From G963665185 sp049723905 (lineage in GTDB: Bacteria > Desulfobacterota > Desulfovibrionia > Desulfovibrionales > Desulfovibrionaceae), in NCBI RefSeq assembly GCF_049723905.1, contig NZ_JBJKFD010000001.1, positions 2,728,001 to 2,792,000 on the forward strand: 64,000 bases of DNA, written 5' to 3'. The notes under the pieces are model-generated. The model made no database searches and had not been told where the DNA came from. It worked only from the letters and a program-made list of their open reading frames with translations. Shown here in pieces: positions 1 through 9,022 of the stretch. The number at the start of each line of letters is the position of its first letter. Positions within the stretch are counted from its first letter, which is position 1. A program made the translations under genes and the position numbers.

Positions 1-1206
1 AACGACAAGGAATTCTGGCAGGCGCAGAACTACGCCGTGGACCCGGTGGACGCTCTGATGCGCCAGAACCCGGACATACTGGTCAATGCCTCGGCCAGCC
101 CTTTCTGCGTAGGAAAGCAGGCCGTCCGCGAACAGATGCTCTCCAGCATTGCCGCACGCCGCGGCGTACCCCTTGTCTATGTGAACCAGTGCGGTGGCAA
201 CGACGAACTCATTTTCGACGGACGCAGCTCGGTATTTGCCGCCGATGGCACCCTTACAGCCAGGGCCTGCGCTTTTGAAAACGACCTGCTGTGCGTGGAC
301 GTGGCAGCGGACAAAAACGCACCGGCACCGGCACCGGCCCAGGCCGGGTCCATTGCGGACGACGATTTTTCAGCGGAAAGTGAAATCTGGCGCGCCCTGG
401 TGACCGGCACCAGGGACTATGTGCGCAAAAGCGGTTTTTCCAAGGCCGTGGTCGGGCTTTCGGGCGGCATAGATTCCGCCCTTACCGCGGCGGTGGCAGC
501 CCATGCCCTGGGTGCTTCCAACGTAACCGGCGTGCTCATGCCCTCGCCCTATTCCAGCCAGGGCAGCCTGGACGACGCCTACGCCCTGGTCAACAACCTG
601 GGCATCCAATCCTTCACCCTGCCCATAGCCCCGCTCATGCAGGGGTTCGAACAGGTTCTGGCAGAACCTTTTGCCGGACGCGACCCCGACGTGACCGAAG
701 AAAACATCCAGTCCCGCATCCGGGGCAACCTGCTTATGGCCATGTCCAACAAACACGGCTCCCTGCTCCTGACCACGGGCAACAAGAGCGAGCTTTCCGT
801 GGGCTACTGCACCATATACGGCGACATGTGCGGCGCGCTGGGCGTTATCGCGGACGTGCCCAAGACCATGGTCTTTTCCCTGTGCCGCTGGCTGAACAGC
901 ACCATGGGCCCGCATATTCCCGAGGCCACCATCAGCAAGCCGCCGTCGGCCGAACTGCGTCCGGACCAAAAGGACCAGGACAGCCTGCCCGACTACGACA
1001 CCCTGGACGCCGTCCTGCACCTGTTCATCGAAAAGAAACAGAGCCGGGACGAAATCGTGGCTGCCGGACACGCTCCCCAGATTGTGGACCGCGTGCTCGG
1101 GCTGGTCAAACGGGCCGAATTCAAGCGCCGCCAGGCTCCTCCCGGACTGAAGACCACATCCAGGGCCTTTGGCACGGGTTGGCGCATGCCCCTGGCCTGC
1201 AAATAG
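1..1206 (+). CDS. nadE: Glutamine-dependent NAD+ synthetase, 3' part (5' end outside window)
   Basis: Makes NAD+ from deamido-NAD+ and ATP, using ammonia released from glutamine by an N-terminal nitrilase-like domain. The frame is open from base 1, so the gene starts upstream of the window. The visible part begins inside the glutaminase domain (VYVNQCGGNDELIFDG, near bases 170-230) and runs into the synthetase domain. That domain has the PP-loop ATP motif LSGGIDSALTA near bases 459-490 and the conserved stretch TTGNKSELSVGYCTIYGD near 775-825. The C-terminal end MPLACK and the TAG stop are intact. No partner gene is seen: the next gene is on the opposite strand, beyond a palindromic repeat. 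Identification is secure; only the N-terminus is missing. Confidence 0.95.
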   Translation, partial: NDKEFWQAQNYAVDPVDALMRQNPDILVNASASPFCVGKQAVREQMLSSIAARRGVPLVYVNQCGGNDELIFDGRSSVFAADGTLTARACAFENDLLCVDVAADKNAPAPAPAQAGSIADDDFSAESEIWRALVTGTRDYVRKSGFSKAVVGLSGGIDSALTAAVAAHALGASNVTGVLMPSPYSSQGSLDDAYALVNNLGIQSFTLPIAPLMQGFEQVLAEPFAGRDPDVTEENIQSRIRGNLLMAMSNKHGSLLLTTGNKSELSVGYCTIYGDMCGALGVIADVPKTMVFSLCRWLNSTMGPHIPEATISKPPSAELRPDQKDQDSLPDYDTLDAVLHLFIEKKQSRDEIVAAGHAPQIVDRVLGLVKRAEFKRRQAPPGLKTTSRAFGTGWRMPLACK

Positions 1207-1309
1207 CCTCAGCGTAGCTTCATACAGCGCGCAAAAGGAAGCACGCCGCAGAATGCACCCCAAAAAGCGAAGGACGGAGGACTCAGATTGATTACAAAGT
1301 CCAATCTGG

Positions 1310-1445
1310 CAGGCTGCTCAAAAAGGTACGAGAGCCACAAGACTCACCGTCGTAAAAAAAACTCAAGACCGACGCGTATTTTCAGATACGCGAGGGTTTG
1401 AGTTTTTTGAAACAACGACGCTATCGTGCCTTTGTCAGCAGTCTG
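1310..1445. repeat. Intergenic palindromic repeat, copy 1
   Basis: Outer arms near 1310-1334 (GGCTGCTCAAAAAGG then tACGAGAG) and 1421-1445 (cTATCGTGCCTTTGTCAGCAG) are imperfect reverse complements. Between them lies a second palindrome with arms CGCGTAT and ATACGCG around 1369-1392, flanked by matching AAACTCAA and TTGAGTTT. The outer arm matches the repeats near 28.3-28.7 and 60.1 kb. The rest of the nadE to 1458 gap holds no gene I can support. Confidence 0.75.
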
Positions 1446-1457
1446 AGGATGAATGCC

Positions 1458-1655
1458 TCAGGATTCCGGCTGTTCCTCGGGAAAGGGCTTGTCGCTGTAC
1501 CTGGCCCAGACTTCGGGCGTAACGTCGAGGGTCCTGAGCAGTTCTTCGATGGGTCGGCCTTCGCTCTTCCACCATTTGCAGGTGTTGTCGACGCATTCTC
1601 CGGGGATGACAAGCGTTCCATCTTCGGCGATATATGGTGTATCCTTTGTACTCAT
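1458..1655 (-). CDS. Small conserved-looking hypothetical protein (65 aa)
   Basis: Encodes 65 residues beginning MSTKDTPYIAEDGTLVIPG and ending PFPEEQPES. The start at 1655 is preceded by AAGGAG about 9 bases upstream, which is why I prefer it over the longer open frame reaching 1871. The protein is acidic, with no signal peptide or membrane segment. It has a single Cys before a KWW motif (VDNTCKWW) and a predicted helical segment EELLRTLDVTPEVWARY. I do not recognise a named family; the composition is that of a real folded small protein. It is monocistronic and convergent with nadE across the palindromic repeat. Function unknown. Confidence 0.6.
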   Translation of the reverse strand: MSTKDTPYIAEDGTLVIPGECVDNTCKWWKSEGRPIEELLRTLDVTPEVWARYSDKPFPEEQPES

Positions 1656-1841
1656 GGAAGTAAGATCTCCTTGTTGGCGATAATGCGGGGCAGACTGTAT
1701 GCCCTTTTGCTCCGGGATTCCACCGTGCTTTCCCCCTGCACCCCGCGCATGGACCGGCACCACACCGCGCCGCCAGGCAACACCGCCTATGCCCGACACT
1801 GTCTCACGTAAAACCGCCTCACGCAGCACCGGAGGAGATGG

Positions 1842-2381
1842 ATGCCCCACTGGAACTTCACCATACGCCACGCCAAACTGGAAGATTCCGGCGAACTTTT
1901 CGACCTGGTCCGGGCCATTGAAGACATAAGCCCGTATCTTCTGGACGAACTGCGTGAAATGAACCTGGGCCGAAGTGCCTTTACCGCCCGTTTGGGAAGG
2001 CTGCTGGCAAGTCCCAATTCAACGGTCGTGGTGGCCGAGATAGCCGTCCACGATACGCCGCGGTTGTGCGGCTATCTCTTTGCCGTGGGCGGGCACATCT
2101 CGGGCATCAGCCATTGCGTCCGCGTCAACGGCATGGGCGTGCTCCCCGATTTCCGCCACCAGGGGGTAGGGCTCGACATCTTGAAATTTCTGGAAAAATG
2201 GGCCAGGGATGCCGGTCTTGTGCGCCTGGACCTGAATGTCGCGCTTGGCAACAAGGCCGCCAGGGAGATGTACCTGAAGGCCGGTTTCGAAACCGAAGGG
2301 GTCCTGCGCGGGGCATATCAATTCAACGGAAGCATTCAGGACGGATGGATCATGTCGAAAATTCTGGCAAACGGGCAATAA
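1842..2381 (+). CDS. GNAT-family N-acetyltransferase
   Basis: A 179-residue GCN5-related acetyltransferase, transferring acetyl from acetyl-CoA to an unknown amine. The acetyl-CoA binding motif A is seen as VLPDFRHQGVGLDILKFL around residues 102-119, followed by the family-typical N-x-x-A-x-x-x-Y-x-x-x-G-F pattern (NKAAREMYLKAGF) near 145-157. The ATG at 1842 is preceded by GGAGGA at 1831-1836. The stop lies 13 bases before the photolyase start, so the two genes are probably co-transcribed. The substrate cannot be told from sequence; a RimI/SpeG-like role is possible but unproven. Confidence 0.88.
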   Translation: MPHWNFTIRHAKLEDSGELFDLVRAIEDISPYLLDELREMNLGRSAFTARLGRLLASPNSTVVVAEIAVHDTPRLCGYLFAVGGHISGISHCVRVNGMGVLPDFRHQGVGLDILKFLEKWARDAGLVRLDLNVALGNKAAREMYLKAGFETEGVLRGAYQFNGSIQDGWIMSKILANGQ

Positions 2382-2394
2382 GGAGAGAGGGGGC

Positions 2395-3783
2395 ATGATT
2401 GAGGAATTGAGCGGGCTGCACCAGGACCGAGCAAATCTTGTCACGCCGGGAAAAGGAACCTCGCACCCCGCAGGACCGGTCCTGTACTGGATGCACCGGG
2501 ACCATCGGGTGCGCGACAACTGGGGGCTGCAATACGCCCAGCAAACCGCCTTGCGCCACAAAGTGCCCCTGGCCGTGGTCCATTGCCTTGCGCCCGAATT
2601 CCTTCAGGCCGCGCCCGTGCACTTCGCCTTTCTCCGGGCCGGACTGCGGGAAATGGAAAAGGACCTCGACGCCCTGCGCATCCCCCTGGCCGGGTTGAGC
2701 GGAAATCCAGGAACCGAAGTGGCCCGCTTTGCCAATACAGTAGGCGCCTCGGTCGTTTTTACGGACTTCGACCCGCTGCGCATCAAGCGCGGCTGGATGC
2801 AGGAGGCTGCCAAGGGCTGCACCTGCCCGTTGGTGGAAGTGGACTCGCGCAACATCGTGCCCTGCCGCAAGGCATCGGACAAACGGGAGTACATGGCCCG
2901 GACCATCCGCCCCAAGGTCATGCGCGGCCTCATGCACTACCTTGAAGCCACCCCCGCGCTTCTGTCCCATCCCCACGCCTGGGATACGTCCCTGCCGCGC
3001 CATGCCGCACGCCCGTCCGTTGCCCTGCCCGAACATTTTCCCGCGCCCGGCGAAGCAGCGGCCCTGCAGGCCCTTGAACATTTCATTGCCAAACGCCTGC
3101 CGGTCTACGAAAAAAGAAACGATCCCAACGCCAACGCCGTTTCCGGGCTTTCGCCCTATCTGCACTTCGGCATGCTTTCCTCGCAGCGGGCCGTTCTGGC
3201 GGCTTCGGGCAGGCCGGGGCAGCGCGCGAAATCCGCCCCGCCCACCGAGGCCGTGGATGAATTCATCGAACAGATCGTGGTACGGCGGGAACTTTCCGAC
3301 AACTACTGCCTGCACACGCCGCACTACGACTCCCTGGCCGGAGCCCCGGAATGGGCCGTACGCAGCCTGGACAAGCACCGGGACGACCCGCGCGACGCCA
3401 TCTACACCTGCGACCAATTCGAACAGGCCCGCACCCACGACCCACTCTGGAACGCGGCCCAGCAGGAACTGCTGCACACCGGGCGCATCCACGGCTACAT
3501 GCGCATGTACTGGGGAAAAAAGATACTGGAATGGAGCACCACGCCCGAGGGCGCCTTTCAAACGGCCGTCACCCTCAACGACCGCCACGCCCTGGATGGA
3601 CGCGACAGCAACGGCTACACCGGCATTGCCTGGTGCATTGCCGGACAGCATGACCGTCCCTGGAAGGAACGGCCCGTCTACGGGCAGATTCGGTACATGA
3701 ACGACCGGGGAGCACGGCGCAAGTTCGATACAACGGCCTACATCGAACGTATGGCAGAGCTCGGCAGCGCAGGGGGCGACTGA
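2395..3783 (+). CDS. phr: Deoxyribodipyrimidine photolyase, class II type
   Basis: Light-driven FAD enzyme that splits cyclobutane pyrimidine dimers in DNA. The class II signature is visible at both ends: LYWMHRDHRVRDNWGLQYAQ near residues 28-47, and in the C-terminal third WGKKILEWS, LDGRDSNGYTGIAWCIAG and ERPVYGQIRYM. Length (462 aa) is normal for class II enzymes. The ATG at 2395 follows AGGAGAGAGGG. An N-terminal Rossmann-like antenna domain (to about residue 200) precedes the helical FAD domain. It lies 13 bases downstream of the acetyltransferase. A photolyase in an otherwise anaerobe-looking genome suggests exposure to light in surface waters or sediments (inference). Confidence 0.93.
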   Translation: MIEELSGLHQDRANLVTPGKGTSHPAGPVLYWMHRDHRVRDNWGLQYAQQTALRHKVPLAVVHCLAPEFLQAAPVHFAFLRAGLREMEKDLDALRIPLAGLSGNPGTEVARFANTVGASVVFTDFDPLRIKRGWMQEAAKGCTCPLVEVDSRNIVPCRKASDKREYMARTIRPKVMRGLMHYLEATPALLSHPHAWDTSLPRHAARPSVALPEHFPAPGEAAALQALEHFIAKRLPVYEKRNDPNANAVSGLSPYLHFGMLSSQRAVLAASGRPGQRAKSAPPTEAVDEFIEQIVVRRELSDNYCLHTPHYDSLAGAPEWAVRSLDKHRDDPRDAIYTCDQFEQARTHDPLWNAAQQELLHTGRIHGYMRMYWGKKILEWSTTPEGAFQTAVTLNDRHALDGRDSNGYTGIAWCIAGQHDRPWKERPVYGQIRYMNDRGARRKFDTTAYIERMAELGSAGGD

Positions 3784-3850
3784 GCAGAGGACAGGGGCGA
3801 CACGGCAAGACCTGCAATGACCATGGCAGCGTCCTGGAAAGCGTTGCGCC

Positions 3851-4645
3851 TTACTTCAGATAGCGCTCGCGGAGTTGCTTGAATTCCGGAGTCTTCCGGA
3901 CCTTGGAGAGTTCTTTCTCGAACCGTTCGACAACGGCCAGGGGAACGGACGGGTTAAAGGCGTAACAGATCGGGACGACCTTGAGCAGGTAGACGGACTC
4001 GTACTTGTCGGGCGAAATACCTCGTTTCCGGAGATAGTTGCGCATACAGCCTGCCTCATAGGCAAGCAGATCGATTCTTCCGTTGTCCAGCCGAGTAAAA
4101 TTGTGATCAATGCTCGTGGCGCTTTCTATGTCCAATGCCAGCCCCATGGATTTGAGCAATTTGTCCGCAACGTCGTCGGCGATGGTTCCGATGGTATACT
4201 TTTGCAGATCCCACAAGGATTTGACCACAACACCGGAAGCCCTGCGCCCCACAAGGACGAAGCGCACCTCGTCTATGGGGCAGGCCCAATGGAAATGCTC
4301 CTCACGCTCCGGGGTACGCGCCACGCTGAAAAGCACCGAGCCGGGTTTGGTCTGCACCATGCGGAAGGAACTGGCCCACGGCTGCAGGTGGATGTGCGGC
4401 TCTTCCTGCGTACCGGAAGACTTCAGGACAAGACGCAGCAAATCCGCGCTAAACCCTTTGACCGTGTCGCCTTTCTGATAATTGTAGGGATAGTAGTTTT
4501 CCGTATAGTATTGCAGCTGATCCAAACGGACAGTGTTTGCAGCCATACTCTGCTGCGCGGCAGACAAAACAAGCAGGACCGTCAAAAGCAGATATGCCAT
4601 CCCCCCGAACAGGCGGACCGGTATTTTGGGTACAAACGTGTGCAT
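3851..4645 (-). CDS. Periplasmic solute-binding protein, family 3 (amino-acid type)
   Basis: A 264-residue secreted protein. The N-terminus has basic residues, a hydrophobic core (AYLLLTVLLVLSAA) and a likely signal-peptidase site near SMAAN. The mature part resembles SBP_bac_3 proteins: YYTENYYPYNYQKGDTVKGFSADLLRLV at the start, then VARTPEREEHFHWACPI and a hinge-like second lobe. No permease or ATPase gene is adjacent, so it may be an orphan binding protein or a sensor ligand partner, as seen for many such proteins in this lineage. No strong ribosome-binding site precedes the ATG at 4645; an internal ATG at residue 16 is an alternative. Ligand unknown. Confidence 0.82.
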   Translation of the reverse strand: MHTFVPKIPVRLFGGMAYLLLTVLLVLSAAQQSMAANTVRLDQLQYYTENYYPYNYQKGDTVKGFSADLLRLVLKSSGTQEEPHIHLQPWASSFRMVQTKPGSVLFSVARTPEREEHFHWACPIDEVRFVLVGRRASGVVVKSLWDLQKYTIGTIADDVADKLLKSMGLALDIESATSIDHNFTRLDNGRIDLLAYEAGCMRNYLRKRGISPDKYESVYLLKVVPICYAFNPSVPLAVVERFEKELSKVRKTPEFKQLRERYLK

Positions 4646-5009
4646 ATAAGTCTTTATATCAAGAAGTTATAAAAAAACAAAGCGGTTAAAACCATTGCTC
4701 ACGCCGGACAGATGCGAGAGGCAACCAAGCCGATACGTCAGTACTGCCCAACAAATCCAAAAGATCAAAAAAAGTCAAGAAAACAGCGTTTTCCTGATAT
4801 CGTGGGCCGCATTTTTTCAGCCAACCTCGCGGCACGATTTTTTTCAGGCAAGACCATTCTCCCGCCAGGCAGGGAATGCCGCCGTCCCGGAGAGGGACTT
4901 GACGGAGAGCCACACCTGGACCATCCTTGCACAACTTCGCGGCAGTGAACGCACACCCGCAATTTCCACGGCCCGCCCATGCAAAAGGGCGGCCTCAAGG
5001 CAGCTACGT
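4646..5009. other. Divergent intergenic region upstream of ftsE
   Basis: 364 bases between the binding-protein gene and ftsE. An open frame runs through it into ftsE, but the protein upstream of MVRIERLSYAFG has no FtsE homology, so I treat it as non-coding. A hairpin with arms GGCCCGCCC (4970-4978) and GGGCGGCC lies just before the ftsE ribosome-binding site and might affect translation. No convincing promoter was found. Confidence 0.4.
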
Positions 5010-5753
5010 ATGGTCCGCATCGAACGACTCTCCTACGCATTCGGCAGCCACTGGGCACTCAAAGACATCTCCCTGTCCCTGGACAAGGGCGGATTTCTCT
5101 TTCTCACCGGTCCCAGCGGCGCCGGAAAAACAACCCTGCTGCGCCTGCTGCACGGTACGCTTTCGGCCCGCCGCTGCACCCGCGCCGAAGTGGCAGGGTT
5201 TGACCTGAAAAAACTGCGCGCCTCGCAGATTCCCCTGCTGCGCCGACAGGTCAGCGTGGTTTTTCAGGATTTCAAAATCCTTCCCGAGCGTACGGTGTTC
5301 GACAACGTGGCCCTGGCCCTGAACGTACGCGGCATGAACCGCGGCCTGGTGGAACGCCGGGTCCGCGCCGTACTGCGCGTACTGAAGCTGGAAAACAAAA
5401 GCTACGAGCGTTGCGACCGCCTTGCCGGAGGCGAGCAGCAGCGGGTGGCCATAGCCCGCAGCGTGGTGGTCAACCCACAGCTCATCCTGGCCGACGAACC
5501 CACCGGCAACCTCGACCCCGGCCTGTCCCGGCGGCTCATGCAGGTGTTCAAGCAGTTCCACACCTTTGGCACCACCATCATCATGGCCACGCACAACTAC
5601 GGCGTGATAGACCTTATCCCCAACGCCCGAATCCTCCACCTGCGCGATGGCAGCGTGTGCCAGGGCCCAGACTGCGCCAAGGACCTCGACCCGCACCACC
5701 ACGACCCGCAGGACGAATGCCACCCCTCGCAATCATACGGAGGAACCGAATGA
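5010..5753 (+). CDS. ftsE: Cell-division ATP-binding protein FtsE
   Basis: ATPase half of the FtsEX complex, which couples the cytokinetic ring to peptidoglycan hydrolase activation at the inner membrane. Walker A GPSGAGKTT is at residues 34-42. The ABC signature appears as LAGGEQQRVAIARS, where the usual S of LSGGE is A. Walker B and D-loop are ILADEPTGNLD, and the switch His is in MATHN. At 247 residues it is slightly longer than typical FtsE because of a His/Asp-rich tail (DPHHHDPQDECH). The ATG at 5010 is chosen because homology begins there. The stop overlaps the ftsX start (ATGA). Confidence 0.93.
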   Translation: MVRIERLSYAFGSHWALKDISLSLDKGGFLFLTGPSGAGKTTLLRLLHGTLSARRCTRAEVAGFDLKKLRASQIPLLRRQVSVVFQDFKILPERTVFDNVALALNVRGMNRGLVERRVRAVLRVLKLENKSYERCDRLAGGEQQRVAIARSVVVNPQLILADEPTGNLDPGLSRRLMQVFKQFHTFGTTIIMATHNYGVIDLIPNARILHLRDGSVCQGPDCAKDLDPHHHDPQDECHPSQSYGGTE

Positions 5754-6619
5754 TCCTCTCCCTGCCAGGCCTCATGCTGAAAGGCATACGCGACATGTGG
5801 TCCCATCCCTGGGCCCAGCTCTTCACCCTGGCGGGCGTAACCCTGACCACGTTTCTGGCAGGGCTTTTCGTGCTGCTGCTTTTCAATGTGGGCCAGGAGA
5901 TTTCCCGGCAGCAGGGGCAGGTGGAATTCCAGGTCTACTGGAGCAAGGATGCGGATCAGAACGAAGTGAAGGCGCAATGGGAATCCCTAGGCAAATGGGA
6001 AAACCTGGAAGAGATCCAGACCTTCACTTCCACCCAGGCCCTGCGAGAGCTGGCCGCGGAAATGGGCCGGGACATCACGCCCAAGGCCGCGGGGAAAAGT
6101 TCCCTGCCTCCTACCGCCCTGCTGGTCTTTCAGGTTCCCGAAAGCGATCCCCAATGGACCAGGGTTCTGTTTGAAAAGCTGAAAAACCAGCCCGAAGTGG
6201 CCGACGTCCATTTCAACCCATTGCAGATGGATGCGGCCCGCTCCTGGGTGACGGCCAGCGAACGCTTTATCTGGCCGCTCATCGGCCTTCTCGCCCTGGC
6301 TTCCGGGCTGCTGGTCGGCAATACGGTCAAACTGGCCCAAATGGCACGGCGCGATGAAATAGAAATTCTGCGGCTGGTGGGCGCCAGCCGAACCTACATC
6401 CGCCTGCCGCTCATCTGCGGCGGCATGGCACTGGGCCTTGCAGGCGGCCTGCTGGGCACGGGACTGCTCAAACTTTTCCAGATGGCCGCCCGCGAACTGC
6501 TGCTGACCCCTCCCCTGCTCATGGAGCTGCACTTTCCCCCCCTGCACCAGGCCGCAATTCTCGTTGCCGGTCCGGTTCTGGCCGGGCTGCTGGGCAGTTG
6601 GGCCGCTATCCGCAATTAG
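5750..6619 (+). CDS. ftsX: Cell-division permease-like protein FtsX
   Basis: Membrane partner of FtsE, 289 residues. It has the FtsX layout. A short cytoplasmic N-terminus is followed by a first membrane segment near residues 22-45 (AGVTLTTFLAGLFVLLLF). A periplasmic domain of about 130 residues follows, then three C-terminal membrane segments (WPLIGLLALASGLLVG, LICGGMALGLAGGLLGTG, AAILVAGPVLAGLLGSW). The RRDEIEILRLVGASRTYIR motif between segments is typical. The ATG at 5750 overlaps the ftsE stop and is preceded by GGAGGA, so translation is coupled. The periplasmic domain would contact an EnvC-like or other hydrolase regulator; none is encoded nearby. Confidence 0.92.
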   Translation: MILSLPGLMLKGIRDMWSHPWAQLFTLAGVTLTTFLAGLFVLLLFNVGQEISRQQGQVEFQVYWSKDADQNEVKAQWESLGKWENLEEIQTFTSTQALRELAAEMGRDITPKAAGKSSLPPTALLVFQVPESDPQWTRVLFEKLKNQPEVADVHFNPLQMDAARSWVTASERFIWPLIGLLALASGLLVGNTVKLAQMARRDEIEILRLVGASRTYIRLPLICGGMALGLAGGLLGTGLLKLFQMAARELLLTPPLLMELHFPPLHQAAILVAGPVLAGLLGSWAAIRN

Positions 6620-6957
6620 GAGACGATTCAAAGCGCCGGGCCTGCAACGGATTGCAAGGCCCAGAACAGTCCGCGAGATTCCCAAGAGTCAGCGGCCGTA
6701 AGAGTTGCTGACCACAATCGCCTTCGGCCATACCCTTTCCGACCATACCGAAGCCCCGACACTGCCCGACACTTCCAGACACGACCTTTCCGAAAAATTC
6801 CTACCGCTTTCCAAATATTTTTTTTCAAAACCGCCATTCCGAATTTTCCCCCTGATTTTGCTGCACTTCAGCCCTACAGGCTGCATCCGCACCAGGAGGA
6901 AATATACATGTTTTCTTTCATTCAACAGGAAATCCCCTTCCCACTTCTCCTCCTCCT

Positions 6958-6986
6958 TTGCTAGGCTATAAATAACAACATATAAA
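6958..6986 (+). promoter_or_regulatory. Candidate sigma70-type promoter for the kinase operon
   Basis: TTGCTA at 6958-6963 and TATAAA at 6981-6986 are separated by exactly 17 bases, about 170 bases upstream of the kinase start. The 6620-7153 gap holds no gene. It also contains an imperfect GGGCCTGCAA hairpin right after ftsX (about 6639-6663) with no T run, and a short period-9 repeat of TCGCCC units near 7065-7092. Confidence 0.4.
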
Positions 6987-7153
6987 ACTCCATAGTGCCT
7001 GTGGTGTCTCAAATGGCCACGAGGGCGACTATGCCTACATCGCCTGCGTCGCCCCAACGCTCAAAATCGCCCATGTCGCCCATTTCGCCCGCGTCGTAGG
7101 GTCGCTCCACGGACGGGCGGCCTCCACAAGGCCTCAAAAGGAGAAGCGCATCC

Positions 7154-9022
7154 ATGGATGGACCATTCAGCAGCTGTTCGGATTGGGAAAAGGCCTTTGA
7201 CCTGCTTCCCAACCTTGTTTTTTTCATAGACCGGGAATGCCGCCTGATCTGGGCCAACCGCGCGCTTCTCAAGGCTCTGGACAAACCCATCGAAGACATC
7301 AAAGGCCTTGGTTGCAGACAGATTCTGCATTTCAACAATACCTTTTGCGAAAAATGCGCCCCCACCACCAAGGGATGCCATGAATTTGTAAACCATCAGG
7401 TCTGGATCGAAAATCTGTCCGGCTGGTTCGACATTACCGCCCACCCCCTGGAGATTGCGGAAAACAATGTTCAGGGAACCATAATTTCCGCGTTCGACGT
7501 CACCAATGCCATGCGGGTGGAAGAAGCCTTTAACCGGGCAGAAGAGCAATACCGTTCCATTTTCGACAACTCCCTGGAGGGCCTTTACCAGACCTCGGTT
7601 ACCGGCAGCATTCTGCGGGTCAACAGAGCTTTCACTGGCATCATGGGCTATGACTCGCCGGAACTCTTCCTCAAAAAGGTCCAGAATATCAGCGAGATTT
7701 ACGTCTACCCCCAACAGCGGAACCGCCTCCTCTCCCTGCTGCGCCGCAGGGGACGGGTCAAAGGCTTCACCATCCAAGTCTACAGGGCGGACGGCACCAT
7801 CATATGGATATCCTTGAGCGGCCACGGCGTTTTCAAAAACCAGGAAATGACCCATCTGGAAGGGAGCATCCGCGACGTTTCCCAGCTGATGAAGGCCCGC
7901 CGCAGACTCCGCGACAGCGAGACCTTTATGCGTGCGGTCATGAACGGCATCCGGGCCGCCATCTTTGTCATTGCGCCCAAAACCGGCATCATTGTGGAGT
8001 CCAACGACGAAGCCAAGCGGCTTGTCGGCTACCTGGAAAAGCCGCTGCAGGGGGAAAATTTCAACAGTATTGCCGAACTTCATAACGCCGAGACCGACAT
8101 GGAAACCATGGACGGGCTCAATGTGGAGGCCACCCTGACCCGGCCCGACGGGGCCATGGTTCCGGTGTACCGAAGCACTCTGGGGCTGCGCTATCGGGGA
8201 ACCATCCACAGGGTGGAAATCCTCTTCGACACCACCGAGCGCAAAACCCTGGAACGCAACCTCCTCCATGCCCAAAAGCTCGAATCCATCGGGCAGCTGG
8301 CTGCGGGCATCGCCCACGAAATAAATACGCCCATGCAGTATGTGGACGGCAACCTGCAGTTCTTAAAGACCGTGCACGAGACCTTTGACAAAATCTTCGG
8401 CTCCTCCGACGAACTGAAGGACAACGAAACCCTGGCCTTTTATCGAAAGGAAACCCCAAAAGCCCTGGAACAGGCCATGGAAGGCGTGGAGCGGGTCACT
8501 ACCATCGTCAAGGCCATGAAGCGCTTCTCGCATCCGGGCACCGAGGATAAAATTCCCACGGACATCAACAAGGCCGTGGAAAATACCGTCACCATCGCCC
8601 GCAACGAATGGAAATACACGGCGGAAATGGTCATGGACCTTGCCCCGGACCTGCCTCCCGTGCCCTGCTACCCTGGCGACTTCAACCAGGCGATGCTCAA
8701 CATACTGATCAATGCCTCCCATGCCGTGCAGGACGTGGTCAAGGAAGGGGATGAAAAGGGGACCATCACCATTTCCACCTGCCTCACCGGTCCTTTCGTG
8801 CGCATAGACATTTCAGACACGGGCACCGGCATTCCGCCCGATGCCCGCAAAAAGATATTCGACCCCTTTTTCACCACCAAGGACCCGGGCAAAGGCACAG
8901 GCCAAGGGCTTGCCATCACCTATTCCATCATCAAGAAACACAAGGGCGCAATCGACTTTGAATCCGAGATGGGCAAGGGGACCACGTTCCACATCTATTT
9001 ACCTCTGAGGGAGGAAACATGA
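7154..9022 (+). CDS. Multi-PAS sensor histidine kinase
   Basis: A 622-residue soluble-looking kinase with no membrane segment, so it probably senses a cytoplasmic signal. Three PAS-like domains are visible at about residues 10-120, 130-250 and 255-370. The first contains a Cys cluster (FCEKCAPTTKGCHEF), which could bind a metal or sense redox state (inference). The dimerisation/phospho-acceptor helix has AAGIAHEINTPMQY with the His at residue 388. The ATPase domain has the N box (NILINASHAV), G1 (DTGTGIPPD), F box (FDPFFTTKDPGKGTGQGL) and G2 motifs. The last 4 bases overlap the next gene (ATGA), so kinase and regulator are translationally coupled. Confidence 0.9.
   Translation: MDGPFSSCSDWEKAFDLLPNLVFFIDRECRLIWANRALLKALDKPIEDIKGLGCRQILHFNNTFCEKCAPTTKGCHEFVNHQVWIENLSGWFDITAHPLEIAENNVQGTIISAFDVTNAMRVEEAFNRAEEQYRSIFDNSLEGLYQTSVTGSILRVNRAFTGIMGYDSPELFLKKVQNISEIYVYPQQRNRLLSLLRRRGRVKGFTIQVYRADGTIIWISLSGHGVFKNQEMTHLEGSIRDVSQLMKARRRLRDSETFMRAVMNGIRAAIFVIAPKTGIIVESNDEAKRLVGYLEKPLQGENFNSIAELHNAETDMETMDGLNVEATLTRPDGAMVPVYRSTLGLRYRGTIHRVEILFDTTERKTLERNLLHAQKLESIGQLAAGIAHEINTPMQYVDGNLQFLKTVHETFDKIFGSSDELKDNETLAFYRKETPKALEQAMEGVERVTTIVKAMKRFSHPGTEDKIPTDINKAVENTVTIARNEWKYTAEMVMDLAPDLPPVPCYPGDFNQAMLNILINASHAVQDVVKEGDEKGTITISTCLTGPFVRIDISDTGTGIPPDARKKIFDPFFTTKDPGKGTGQGLAITYSIIKKHKGAIDFESEMGKGTTFHIYLPLREET

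Noticed and set aside
1398..1811. 137-residue + strand ORF downstream of nadE
   Set aside because: It starts inside palindromic repeat copy 1 and is antisense to the better-supported 65-residue gene.
4695..5009. Longer FtsE reading frame starting at 4695
   Set aside because: The extra 105 residues have no FtsE homology and contain an intergenic hairpin; the family start is at 5010.
6639..6663. Hairpin after ftsX as a rho-independent terminator
   Set aside because: The stem has a bulge and no T run follows.
7065..7092. Period-9 TCGCCC repeat upstream of the kinase as a CRISPR or operator array
   Set aside because: Only about three imperfect units with no spacers; too short to support either reading.
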